A DNA stretch of 35,460 bases from Mediterranea sp. (in: CFB group bacteria) (GTDB taxonomy: Bacteria > Bacteroidota > Bacteroidia > Bacteroidales > Bacteroidaceae). Of this stretch, positions 1-8,392 are shown in pieces. The notes under the pieces were generated by a model. That model was given only the letters and a program-made list of their open reading frames with translations. It made no database searches and was not told the DNA's origin. Location of the stretch: contig JAIRNG010000118.1 of assembly GCA_031258135.1 (NCBI GenBank), positions 1 to 35,460 of the forward strand. Direction: 5' to 3'. The stretch's first letter is position 1; each line of letters opens with the position of its first letter. The translations under genes and the position numbers were made by a program.

Positions 1-111
1 ATCGAGTATTATAATAACGAGAGAATCAAACTTAAATTAAAAGGAAAGAGCCCGGTACAATACCGAACTCTATACACTTGATCTTTTATTAATCCGTCCA
101 ACTTTATGGGG

Positions 112-363
112 TCAGATCACGGCTTTGTAATAGATTTTTTGCCCGTACTTCAAAAAAGGTAAACTTCCCTCGCTCCGGTAGCGCTGGAGGGTACGCGGAC
201 TGATGTGCAGCATAAGGCACAAATCCTGATTATCCAATAGTTTTTCGTCCTTGTCAAATACCTCATTGGTATTGATAAGCGATTTCAGGTCTTTGCCAAT
301 CTCATTCAGTTTTTTGGAGAGTTTCTCCATCCAAGTTGCAAAACAATCATCGTGAACGTACAT
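112..363 (-). CDS. small helix-turn-helix protein (excisionase/MerR-like fold)
   Basis: This 83-residue protein has a charged helical N-terminus (about residues 10-35) and a C-terminal helix-turn-helix containing LDNQDLCLMLHISPRTLQRYR and EGSLPFLKYGQKIYYK. That is the pattern of the small Bacteroidetes HTH proteins often found near integrases and restriction-modification loci. They probably bind DNA as regulators or excisionase-like factors. Family members usually continue a short way past the YYK segment, whereas this one stops after YYKAVI, so its tail may be clipped. It is transcribed away from the restriction operon, and a decayed second copy lies between the two. The function in this locus is inferred; the fold is fairly clear. 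Confidence 0.75.
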   Translation of the reverse strand: MYVHDDCFATWMEKLSKKLNEIGKDLKSLINTNEVFDKDEKLLDNQDLCLMLHISPRTLQRYRSEGSLPFLKYGQKIYYKAVI

Positions 364-405
364 CTATTTTCGTATTAAAGTTGCGCATCAAAATCAATGC
401 GAATA

Positions 406-413
406 CAAAAGTA
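406..413 (-). promoter_or_regulatory. candidate -7 box for the HTH gene
   Basis: The minus strand reads TACTTTTG, an exact match to the Bacteroidales -7 consensus TAnnTTTG, 43 bp upstream of the HTH start codon. I see no well-spaced -33 TTTG. Confidence 0.4.
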
Positions 414-505
414 TATACGAAATTTTGGGAAATAAAGCAAATCCCTACAAGGTGGTAGCATTTGGCTGCGGTTTGCTTCGGTTAGGCAGGACAAAAGGCG
501 TGTTT

Positions 506-715
506 TCAACAATTGGACAATATGTTTTTGTCCTTTTCCTCAAAGATTTTTTCCAAATAGTCACCATGACTATAAACAAAATTCCATGTATCGACATATT
601 GACGACTTTGTTATGGATTTTTTGCTCGTATTTCAGAAAAGGCAAATCGCCCTCATGTCGGTAACGTTGCAAGGTACATGGACTGATTATTAAAACAAAG
701 ATAGCGATTTGGTAT
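506..715 (-). pseudogene. frameshifted remnant of a second HTH gene
   Basis: Reading the minus strand from about 715, the frame gives a segment with ISPCTLQRYRHEGDLPFLKY and then EQKIHNK. This aligns with ISPRTLQRYRSEGSLPFLKY of the intact neighbour. After that point the frame shows no family resemblance, but a shifted frame gives a plausible tail (YVDTWNFVYSHGDYLEKIF and on to KNILSNC) ending at a TGA at 506-508. The N-terminal half is missing or unrecognisable, and no start codon precedes the HTH. I read this as a decayed tandem paralogue that has lost its 5' end and suffered a frameshift. A functional short protein is unlikely. Confidence 0.6.
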
Positions 716-755
716 TTATTCGTGTTTTTTCAATATATAAATACGAATAAAATTG

Positions 756-763
756 TATCTTTG
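756..763 (+). promoter_or_regulatory. promoter -7 box of the hsdR operon
   Basis: TATCTTTG matches TAnnTTTG exactly. Transcription would start near 770, only about 15 bp before the ATG at 785. This argues for the ATG start of hsdR over the in-frame GTG at 722. The -33 element is only a T-rich stretch. Confidence 0.6.
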
Positions 764-784
764 CATCCTGAAATCAAAGAAGAT

Positions 785-3193
785 ATGCCGAAAGAAATAA
801 TACATATCAGTATGCATGACAGTGAAGCCGATACTTGCCGAAAAGAAGTATTGCCTAAATTGAATAATGCCGGTTGGACGGACGATTTAATTATGGAACA
901 GCGGACGTTTACCGACGGCAAGATTGTTGTTGTCGGACGAAAGGCTAAACGCAAGAAAGCCAAACGTTGCGATTACCTGTTGCGCTATTCACAAAACTTT
1001 CCGATAGCCATTGTCGAAGCCAAAAGCAAATATAAAAACGCTTCCGATGGTTTACAGCAGGCAAAAGAATACGCACAAATGCTTAAACTCAAATTTGCTT
1101 ATGCGACCAACGGGCAAGATATTATTGAGTTTGATTTTATCAACGGCAAAGAGCGAATGATTTCAAAGTATCCAAGCCCCAACGAACTATGGAGCAGATT
1201 AAATACTGTTGAGCCTGTGAAAGAAGAAATCAGGGGAATTTTTTTGAAGCCCTTTTATCCCATACTTCATAAAGAGATACGTTATTATCAGCAGTTAGCA
1301 ATTAATGCAGCGGTCAAGGCTATTCTTGAAGGGAAAGAACAAACTTTACTGACTTTGGCAACAGGCACAGGCAAAACAACAGTTGCGTTTCAAATCATTT
1401 ATAAACTCTGGAATAATCGTTGGAATTTGAAGAATGAATACCGTCGTCCCAAAATACTGTTCCTCGCCGACCGGAGTGTTTTGGTAACAGACCCTCACGC
1501 GAAAGACTTTGCCATCTTCGGCGATGCCCGCTGTTTAGTGCCGGAAGAAGGACTGTCTTTGGCTCGTGAAATCTATTTTTCTACTTATCAATCGTTAGCG
1601 GAAAATGGTAGCAGAATGGGTGCGTTCCGTAATTTGCCAAAAGATTTTTTCGATTTGATTGTTGTCGATGAATGTCATCGCGGAAGCGCTTCCGATGACA
1701 GTAACTGGCGGACTATCCTCAATTATTTCAACCCGGCTGTTAAATTGGGACTAACCGCTACGCCCCTGCGAGATGACAATGTTGATACATACAAATACTT
1801 TGGGAATCCATTATATGAATACAGTCTGAAACAGGGAATTGACGATGGATTTTTGGCACCTTATATTGTCCATCGGGTTATAACGGATATTGATGCGACC
1901 GGATTTGAACCGGAAGCCGGACAATTGGACGATTATGGACGACCAATTCCCGGCGGAACATATTCGACAAATGATTTTGAACGCATCTTATCCATCTTGC
2001 CAAGAACGAAAACGGTTGCCAAACATCTTTTTAATTTTATGCAAAATAACGGTAGAGCCGATAAAACTATTGTCTTTTGCGTTGACCAGGAACATGCCGA
2101 CCAATTCCGGCAAGAAATCAGCAATTTGAATCGCGATTTGGTACAGCAATATCCTGATTATGCTGTGCGTATTGTTTCGGAAGAAGGCGAAACCGGCAAA
2201 GAATATCTAAGTCGTTTTATGGATATTGATGAAAATGTACCGGTTATTGTAACTACTTCAAAGCTGTTGAGTACCGGTGTTGATATTCCGACCTGCAAAA
2301 ATATTGTCATTTTTAGAATGGTCAATTCGATGACCGAATTTAAGCAGATTATCGGCAGAGGCACGCGAGTAAGAGAAGACAAGGGAAAGTTGTTTTTCAC
2401 AATTTTGGATTATACCGGCAGTGCTACGAGGCAGTTTGCCGACCCTGATTTTGATGGAATGCCTCCTCGAATTACGGAAGAAGAAATGGATGATAACGGC
2501 GATGTTATTGATGTAATCGAGTGGCAACCAGAATATCCCGAAGATGAACAGGATACAGAACATCCTGAATTTAAAAATGCAGACGGAGGTATTGAACTTC
2601 AGGAACAAGAGCCTGTAAGAAGAAAATTATATTTAAGTAGTGGCGTTACAGTTTCAATAGCAGTCGAAACCGTACAAATACGCGATGCAAATGGAAAATT
2701 GCGAACGGTTCAATTCAATCAATATGCCAAAGAGCAAATCACAACGCTTTTTACTTCAATCAATGATTTCCGGACGAAATGGAACGATTTGACAGGGCGC
2801 AAAAAAATTCTATCCGAACTCGAAAACAGAGGCGTTTCCGTTGAACAACTGATGGAGGTTTCCAAACAAAAGGAATGTGATTTGTTCGACTTGATTTGTT
2901 TCGTGGCTTACGATTTAAAACCGATTACAAGAAAGCAAAGAGCCGACCTGTTAAAAAAGAACAAACCAGACTTTTTCTCTAATTACAGTTGGAAAGCAAG
3001 GGAGGTCTTGGATATGATTATTGAAAAATACATTGATTTCGGTTTAAGCCAGATTCGTCCCGACATAGTTTTGGCACCGCCGATTTCACAGATTGGAAAT
3101 TCAAAGGACATAGCTAACGAGTTTGGAGGAATTGAAGAGTTTATAAAAGCGATAGAAAATTTACAGATTCTGCTGTATGTAGAGGCTGCATAA
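785..3193 (+). CDS. hsdR: type I restriction enzyme R subunit (HsdR, EcoEI-like)
   Basis: This is the motor and nuclease subunit of a type I restriction enzyme; it translocates and cleaves unmethylated DNA together with HsdM and HsdS. The N-terminal nuclease domain shows D63 (CDYLL) and E78-A-K80 (IVEAK), a PD-(D/E)xK site. The SF2 helicase follows with TGTGKT (K197), the DECH box at 295-298 and GLTATP. In the second RecA domain are VTTSKLLSTGVDIP and IIGRGTRVRED. The C-terminal third fits the EcoEI R C-terminal domain that contacts the methylase. The open frame extends back to a GTG at 722, but the promoter box at 756-763 and the AAAGAAG before 785 favour the ATG, giving 802 residues. It is the first gene of a seven-gene operon, with 10 bp to hsdM. 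Confidence 0.95.
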   Translation: MPKEIIHISMHDSEADTCRKEVLPKLNNAGWTDDLIMEQRTFTDGKIVVVGRKAKRKKAKRCDYLLRYSQNFPIAIVEAKSKYKNASDGLQQAKEYAQMLKLKFAYATNGQDIIEFDFINGKERMISKYPSPNELWSRLNTVEPVKEEIRGIFLKPFYPILHKEIRYYQQLAINAAVKAILEGKEQTLLTLATGTGKTTVAFQIIYKLWNNRWNLKNEYRRPKILFLADRSVLVTDPHAKDFAIFGDARCLVPEEGLSLAREIYFSTYQSLAENGSRMGAFRNLPKDFFDLIVVDECHRGSASDDSNWRTILNYFNPAVKLGLTATPLRDDNVDTYKYFGNPLYEYSLKQGIDDGFLAPYIVHRVITDIDATGFEPEAGQLDDYGRPIPGGTYSTNDFERILSILPRTKTVAKHLFNFMQNNGRADKTIVFCVDQEHADQFRQEISNLNRDLVQQYPDYAVRIVSEEGETGKEYLSRFMDIDENVPVIVTTSKLLSTGVDIPTCKNIVIFRMVNSMTEFKQIIGRGTRVREDKGKLFFTILDYTGSATRQFADPDFDGMPPRITEEEMDDNGDVIDVIEWQPEYPEDEQDTEHPEFKNADGGIELQEQEPVRRKLYLSSGVTVSIAVETVQIRDANGKLRTVQFNQYAKEQITTLFTSINDFRTKWNDLTGRKKILSELENRGVSVEQLMEVSKQKECDLFDLICFVAYDLKPITRKQRADLLKKNKPDFFSNYSWKAREVLDMIIEKYIDFGLSQIRPDIVLAPPISQIGNSKDIANEFGGIEEFIKAIENLQILLYVEAA

Positions 3194-3203
3194 ATTTTAG
3201 GAT

Positions 3204-4763
3204 ATGTCAAAGACAACAAAAATAAAGAAAGAAGCAAAACAGGAAACCCCAACACAGCGTTTGTCAAGCATTGTCAAATCCTGTCGCGACCTTATGCGCA
3301 AGGACAAAGGAATGAATGGCGATGCCGACCGCCTGCCGATGCTCACTTGGATTATGTTCCTGAAATTTCTCGACGACAACGAGCAACTTCAGAAAATAAA
3401 TGCCCGGCTTACCGGCGAACGATACAAACCTACTATCGAAAAACCATATCGTTGGCAGGACTGGGCAATGAACATCAACCTTACCGGCGATGATTTGCTC
3501 GCTTTCGTCAATAACGACAAGGTTATTTTCGTCGATGGCAAGGAACGCAACGGATTATTCTACTATTTGCGCCATTTGCAAAGCGAAACCGGAACGGAAC
3601 GCAAAGACGTGATAGCAAACGTTTTTCGCGGCGTTACAAACCGGATGATTAACGGTTATCTGTTGCGCGACGTCATCAACAAAATCAACGGGATACATTT
3701 TACCAACAACGAAGAACTGAATACGCTTTCGCATCTCTATGAAAGTATTTTGAAAGAAATGCGCGATGCAAGCGGCGATGCGGGTGAGTTTTACACGCCG
3801 CGCCCGGTGGTAAAATTTATGGTGGAAATGCTAAATCCTGCGATTGGCGAAACCATATTAGACCCCGCAAGCGGAACAGGTGGGTTTTTGGTAGAAGCAT
3901 TTGAACACCTGAAACGACAGGCTTTAACGATTGAACAGACAAAAATTTTGCAGGAAAATTCCATTATAGGCGGCGAGGCAAAACCATTGCCTTACCTGCT
4001 TTGCCAGATGAACTTGCTGCTGCACGGCTTGAATTACCCTAATATAGATAATGGTAACAGTTTGCGTTTTCCGCTCAAGGACATTGGCGACAGCGAGCGA
4101 GTGAACGTGATTCTAACGAACCCGCCCTTTGGCGGTGAAGAAGAAAAGGGAATCCTGAATAACTTCCCTGAAGACAAAAAGACCTCTGAAACCGCACTTT
4201 TGTTCCTGCAACTGATTATGCGGAAGTTGAAAAGCAAATCCATTAAGCAAAAAGGTGGACGAGCCGCCATAGTCGTCCCCAACGGAACGTTATTTGCAGA
4301 CGGTGTGGCAGCCAAAATCAAAAAGCAACTGCTGGAAGATTTCAACATGCATACGATTGTCCGTTTAGGTGAAGGCGTTTTCGCACCCTACACCGATATT
4401 CCCTGCAATCTGCTGTTTTTCGAGCAGGGAACGTCCACCAAAGAAATCTGGTATTACGAACTTTTGCCACCTGCCGACCGCCGTAAATACAGCAAAACCC
4501 GTCCTATTCAAGCGGAAGAATTTGAACCGGTAAAAACATGGTGGAATAACAGAACTGAAAGCGAAAATGCGTGGAGCGTATCCGTAAAAGACGTTTTTAA
4601 AGAAGATAAAGCCGCCAATACATTAAGTATCAATCTCGACCAAAAAAATCCTAATCGCAAAAGCGACTTTGAATATCGCGACCCTTCGGAATTAATTGCT
4701 TCCATTGTGGCAAAGGAAAAGGAAATTATGAGATTGATGAATGAAATAAAGTTTGTCCAATGA
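3204..4763 (+). CDS. hsdM: type I modification methyltransferase (HsdM)
   Basis: This is the N6-adenine methyltransferase subunit, 519 residues. The N-terminal HsdM_N helical domain (about 15-165) includes LTWIMFLKFLD. It is followed by GEFYTPRPVVKFM, SAM motif I DPASGTGGF (D220) and catalytic motif IV NPPF (306-309). The end of the protein is helical and charged, as expected for contact with HsdS. It overlaps the next gene by 4 bp (ATGA), so the two are probably translationally coupled. No key residue is missing, so modification should be functional. Confidence 0.96.
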   Translation: MSKTTKIKKEAKQETPTQRLSSIVKSCRDLMRKDKGMNGDADRLPMLTWIMFLKFLDDNEQLQKINARLTGERYKPTIEKPYRWQDWAMNINLTGDDLLAFVNNDKVIFVDGKERNGLFYYLRHLQSETGTERKDVIANVFRGVTNRMINGYLLRDVINKINGIHFTNNEELNTLSHLYESILKEMRDASGDAGEFYTPRPVVKFMVEMLNPAIGETILDPASGTGGFLVEAFEHLKRQALTIEQTKILQENSIIGGEAKPLPYLLCQMNLLLHGLNYPNIDNGNSLRFPLKDIGDSERVNVILTNPPFGGEEEKGILNNFPEDKKTSETALLFLQLIMRKLKSKSIKQKGGRAAIVVPNGTLFADGVAAKIKKQLLEDFNMHTIVRLGEGVFAPYTDIPCNLLFFEQGTSTKEIWYYELLPPADRRKYSKTRPIQAEEFEPVKTWWNNRTESENAWSVSVKDVFKEDKAANTLSINLDQKNPNRKSDFEYRDPSELIASIVAKEKEIMRLMNEIKFVQ

Positions 4764-6025
4764 AAACAGATAAAACATATACAGAAGCAGTATCTGCCAT
4801 TAAAGAGGCTATTCTGCGCAGTCAGCACAAGGCGATTTCGGCAGTAAATCGTGAACAACTGTCACTATATTACGGCATTGGGCGGTTTGTTTCGCAAAAC
4901 TCTCGAAAAGGCTTTTGGGGAACAGGTGCGATAGAGCAGATTTCAGCTATGCTGCAGAATGAATTGCCTGGATTACGCGGTTTTTCGGCAGTGAACATAA
5001 CCAGAATGCGATATTTTTATGAAGAATGGTCACATGTTATAAATCGGTCGCCAGCGGCGACTGATTTACAAGGTGTAGAATATGAAGATATTACAATTCA
5101 ATCGCCAATGGCGACTGAATTACAAAACATCGATAATAAGATTATTTTAAATCGCCAGCCAATGGCTGACGATTTAAAAAACAGTGAAGATAAGATGGTT
5201 CCAAATCGTCAGACATTGGCTAACGATTTGGAAGTGAACGAAAATTTGTTGTTGGCAGAAATTCGCCCGCCGGCGGCGGACAATTTCAATCATGATGAAT
5301 TTTTGCAAGTTCCCTTCTCACACCACATGGAAATAGTGTTCAAGGCAAAAACATTAGACGCCCGCCTGTTCTACATTCGCGAGTGTGCTACAAAGTTTTG
5401 GAATAAGTACACCCTGCGCGACTATCTCAAAGCCGACCTCTACAACCATCGCGGCAAGATGCCAAACAACTTTTCCCAGACCATACCCGGAAAAATGCAG
5501 GCGTTAAAAGCTATTATCGCTTTCAAAGACGAATATTTGCTTGATTATATCAATGTTGAACAACTCGATGAACGCGAAAAAGACCTTGATGAGCGAGTTT
5601 TAGAACAGAGCATCGTTGCCAACATAAAGAAATTCATAATGACCTTCGGACACGATTTCTCTTTCGTGGGAAACCAATATCGCGTAGAAGTGGCAGGCGA
5701 AGAATTGTTTATTGACTTGTTGTTTTTCAACCGCGAACTGAACGCTCTGGTTGCCATAGAGCTGAAAAGCGGGAAATTCCGTTCTTCCTATCTCGGACAG
5801 TTGAATACCTACCTTTCGGCATTGGACGAGTATGTGCGCAAGCCGCACGAAAATCCGTCCATCGGCATTATCCTCTGCAAGGAAATGAACAATACTTTCG
5901 TGCAGTTCGCCGTGCGCGACTACACCAAGCCGATGGGAGTGGCTACTTACCGTACCGCCGAAGAAATGCCCGAAAATTGGAGAAAAGTCCTACCCGATAT
6001 TGACGAACTAAAAAAACTGCTGTGA
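4760..6025 (+). CDS. DUF1016/YhcG-type PD-(D/E)xK nuclease in RM operon
   Basis: This 421-residue protein has the two-part architecture of the DUF1016 (YhcG) family. The helical N-terminal domain includes LSLYYGIGRFVSQNSRK, WGTGAIEQIS and FSAVNITRMRYFYEEW. The C-terminal nuclease-like domain includes FVGNQYRVEV, D319 (IDLLFF) and E334-L-K336, a full PD-(D/E)xK constellation. Between them, residues 95-186 form five degenerate units of 18-19 residues with the core NRxPxAxDL. Such proteins often sit between hsdM and hsdS; their exact role in restriction is not settled. The gene overlaps hsdM by 4 bp and ends 1 bp before hsdS. The family call is confident; a role as accessory nuclease or structural partner is inferred. 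Confidence 0.9.
   Translation: MKTDKTYTEAVSAIKEAILRSQHKAISAVNREQLSLYYGIGRFVSQNSRKGFWGTGAIEQISAMLQNELPGLRGFSAVNITRMRYFYEEWSHVINRSPAATDLQGVEYEDITIQSPMATELQNIDNKIILNRQPMADDLKNSEDKMVPNRQTLANDLEVNENLLLAEIRPPAADNFNHDEFLQVPFSHHMEIVFKAKTLDARLFYIRECATKFWNKYTLRDYLKADLYNHRGKMPNNFSQTIPGKMQALKAIIAFKDEYLLDYINVEQLDEREKDLDERVLEQSIVANIKKFIMTFGHDFSFVGNQYRVEVAGEELFIDLLFFNRELNALVAIELKSGKFRSSYLGQLNTYLSALDEYVRKPHENPSIGIILCKEMNNTFVQFAVRDYTKPMGVATYRTAEEMPENWRKVLPDIDELKKLL
5041..5287 (+). repeat. five in-frame palindrome-centred repeats in DUF1016 gene
   Basis: Repeat codons begin at 5042, 5096, 5150, 5204 and 5261, giving periods of 54, 54, 54 and 57 bp. Each unit opens with an inverted repeat. In the first four the palindrome centres fall exactly at 5054, 5108, 5162 and 5216. 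The third (5145-5179) pairs at 16 of 17 positions; the fourth (5199-5233) has two mismatches. The arms differ between copies (TTTTAAATCG with CGATTTAAAA; CCAAATCG with CGATTTGG; ATTCA with TGAAT), yet each arm pairs with its own partner. The fifth copy is more degenerate. Confidence 0.85.
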
Positions 6026-6026
6026 G

Positions 6027-7829
6027 ATGGGGACGGACTGGGAAATAGTGAAGTTAAAAGAAGTGATTCAATCAAATGTAGATAGCGTTGATGTATCATC
6101 GCAACCCGAATTTTACTTTGCTGGGGTCTATTGTTTCGGCGGTGGCTTATTTGAGAAAGGTTTAGTTAATGGCAGTAAAACTTCTTACAAAACATATAAC
6201 CGCCTACACAAAAACCAAATTGTAATAAGTAAAGTAAAAGGTTGGGAAGGTGCAATAGCACTTGTAACTGATGAATTTGACGGTATGTTTTTATCGCCAG
6301 TTTATCCGACATTCAGCATAATATCAGAGGATAATACAGATATCTCTTACATAAACTATTTTCTAAAACAAAAAGACGTTTGGCAAAAATTGCTTTCCAA
6401 CTCTAAAGGAATTGGTGCGCGAAGAAATTCCATATCAGAAGATACTTTTCTCAATCTTGAAATCCCCCTTCCCCCACTCGCCGAACAAAAGCGTATGGTA
6501 TCCAAAATTGAGAGTGTGCAAAACAAAATAGAGCAAATACGAAAGTTGAGAGCGGAGCAGGAAAGAGAGATTAGTACTTTGTTTTTTTCTATATACGAAA
6601 ATTGTTTTAATAAATATCCAAAAGAGAAAATAGGGAAAATATTAGACCGCCAAATTAGATTTGAAAAAAAAGATGCAACAAAAGAATATACATTTTCAGG
6701 AACTTATAGTTTTGGTAGAGGAATTTTCAAAAGTTATATTAAAAAAGGAAACGAATTTAATCTTGAAAAATTACAAAGAATAAAAAAAAATGATTTTGTA
6801 TTTTGCAAGATAATGGCGTGGGAAGGCGCTTTTGGTTTAGTATCAGAAGAATGTGATAATACAGTTATGTCAGGTGCTTTTGTTGCATATCAAATAAAAA
6901 AGAGAATAGTTAATCCTGTTTATTTAGAAAACTATTTCAAAATAGAAGATTACTGGAAAAAAATAGGCAGCAAAAGTACAGGAACAAATATGAGAAGAAA
7001 AACATTGTCAGCTGAAGATTTTGAAAATTACGAAATCCCTTTGCCGCCAATAGAAGAACAAAACCGTATTGTCGCTTTCCTCGAAAAAGTTAATCAACTT
7101 CAACTGGCATACAAGACGCAGGAAATGGAGTTGTCGGAACTGCTTCCCGCATTGCTTGACAAGGCGTTTAAAGGAAAATTACTCGAGGAAGAAAAACCTA
7201 CGACAATCACAACAGCACGAAGTTATGAATTGGAAGCGCAATATTTCCCCAAACGCAAGGCGTTAGGCGCTTACATTATCAATCAATCATTGAACGATGA
7301 TAAATTCGGCGATACAAAGTTTGAAAAACTGATGCACCTTGCCGAATACTGGGCAATCAAACGTAATTTCAATCAGCAATATCTCAAACAGACAGCGGGT
7401 CCTTATGACAACCGCTTTACGTTTGAATTTTACAATCAGGTACAAAAGGCAAAATGGTTTATCTTTCGGAAAAGTAAGAACGAACAAACCCGGATTATTG
7501 CAGGAATAAATCACTCAAAATCACAAAATTATTACGGTTATTTTTCCGAAAATGAATTTGCGAAAGTAAACGAGTTGATATGCTACTTCAATAAATGCGA
7601 CTACAAAGAGCCGGAAATAGTATCCACTTTATATGCAGTATGGAATAACCGGATAATTCGACAACAGGAAATATCCGATAAATTACTCGTTCAGGACTTT
7701 TACGACTGGGACAAGCACAAAAAAGTTTATCTGCAAGACAAAGTACAACGCGGATTAAATTGGATGCGTGAAAAAGACATTGTGCCCGATGGTTGGGGGG
7801 AAGTGATAGAAAGAGTGAAATCAAAATAA
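6027..7829 (+). CDS. hsdS: type I specificity subunit (HsdS) with C-terminal extension
   Basis: This is the DNA-recognition subunit, 600 residues where about 400 is usual. Two target-recognition domains (about 1-150 and 200-340) are each followed by the conserved helix motif, IPLPPLAEQKRMV and IPLPPIEEQNRIV. The two TRDs resemble one another (VKGWEGAIALV against IMAWEGAFGLV; CFGGGLFEKG against SFGRGIFKS), so the half-sites may be related. From about residue 405 an extra domain begins with FPKRKALGAYIINQSL, FEKLMHLAEYWAI and TAGPYDNRF. It recurs, as far as I recall, in some Bacteroidetes HsdS proteins and loosely recalls Panacea/SocA-like antitoxin domains; that similarity is weak and inferred. 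The gene starts 1 bp after the nuclease stop and ends 5 bp before kwaA. Confidence 0.93.
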   Translation: MGTDWEIVKLKEVIQSNVDSVDVSSQPEFYFAGVYCFGGGLFEKGLVNGSKTSYKTYNRLHKNQIVISKVKGWEGAIALVTDEFDGMFLSPVYPTFSIISEDNTDISYINYFLKQKDVWQKLLSNSKGIGARRNSISEDTFLNLEIPLPPLAEQKRMVSKIESVQNKIEQIRKLRAEQEREISTLFFSIYENCFNKYPKEKIGKILDRQIRFEKKDATKEYTFSGTYSFGRGIFKSYIKKGNEFNLEKLQRIKKNDFVFCKIMAWEGAFGLVSEECDNTVMSGAFVAYQIKKRIVNPVYLENYFKIEDYWKKIGSKSTGTNMRRKTLSAEDFENYEIPLPPIEEQNRIVAFLEKVNQLQLAYKTQEMELSELLPALLDKAFKGKLLEEEKPTTITTARSYELEAQYFPKRKALGAYIINQSLNDDKFGDTKFEKLMHLAEYWAIKRNFNQQYLKQTAGPYDNRFTFEFYNQVQKAKWFIFRKSKNEQTRIIAGINHSKSQNYYGYFSENEFAKVNELICYFNKCDYKEPEIVSTLYAVWNNRIIRQQEISDKLLVQDFYDWDKHKKVYLQDKVQRGLNWMREKDIVPDGWGEVIERVKSK

Positions 7830-7834
7830 TTGAT

Positions 7835-8392
7835 ATGAGGCGAATCGTTCAAATATTACTTTTTATTATATCATACGCACCATTGTATGTTATTTTGGCT
7901 ATTCAAAACATAAACAGTAATTATTTGACTGATGACAGAAATTTTGTTGGGATTAAGCAATTGTGTATCAACAATATTACAACAATGATATTGTTAGGAT
8001 TTACTTTGCTTTCGACAACCATATATTATATGTTGTATAAAATCGTCTTGAAAGCCGCACCTGTTAGAAAGTTCGTCAAAAGCAGGATAGAAGATAATGA
8101 AAGCCATTTATCATATTTGGCTGCTTATATTTTGCCATTTGTCGGACTTAATTTTAGTACTTGGCAAACGGTCGCTTCATCAGTAGTTCTCTTTTATGTT
8201 TTGGGAAGCGTTTATATAAAAACAAATCTTATTCTAACCAATCCGACATTGACCTTATTCGGTTTTTGTATCTCAAAAGTTGAAATTACTGAAGGGAAAG
8301 ACATTTTCATAATTCACAAAGAAACAATAATAAAAGACAAAGAATACAATTGCATCGAACTGATTAATAACATTTTTATTCACAAAGTATGA
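7835..8392 (+). CDS. kwaA: Kiwa anti-phage membrane protein KwaA
   Basis: This 185-residue protein has four predicted membrane helices at about 4-23, 47-69, 92-107 and 112-133, and a hydrophilic tail of about 50 residues. Length, topology, the SYLAAYILPFVGLNF segment and the immediately following DUF4868 gene identify it as KwaA, the membrane component of the Kiwa defence system, which senses infection at the inner membrane and works with KwaB. The open frame extends upstream into hsdS (from 7793), but the ATG at 7835, 5 bp after the hsdS stop, places the first helix at the N-terminus and is preferred. The stop overlaps the kwaB start by 4 bp (ATGA). The call relies on context as well as sequence. 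Confidence 0.85.
   Translation: MRRIVQILLFIISYAPLYVILAIQNINSNYLTDDRNFVGIKQLCINNITTMILLGFTLLSTTIYYMLYKIVLKAAPVRKFVKSRIEDNESHLSYLAAYILPFVGLNFSTWQTVASSVVLFYVLGSVYIKTNLILTNPTLTLFGFCISKVEITEGKDIFIIHKETIIKDKEYNCIELINNIFIHKV

Noticed and set aside
722..784. GTG start of hsdR at 722
   Set aside because: The promoter -7 box at 756-763 lies inside this extension, and the ATG at 785 has a plausible ribosome-binding site.
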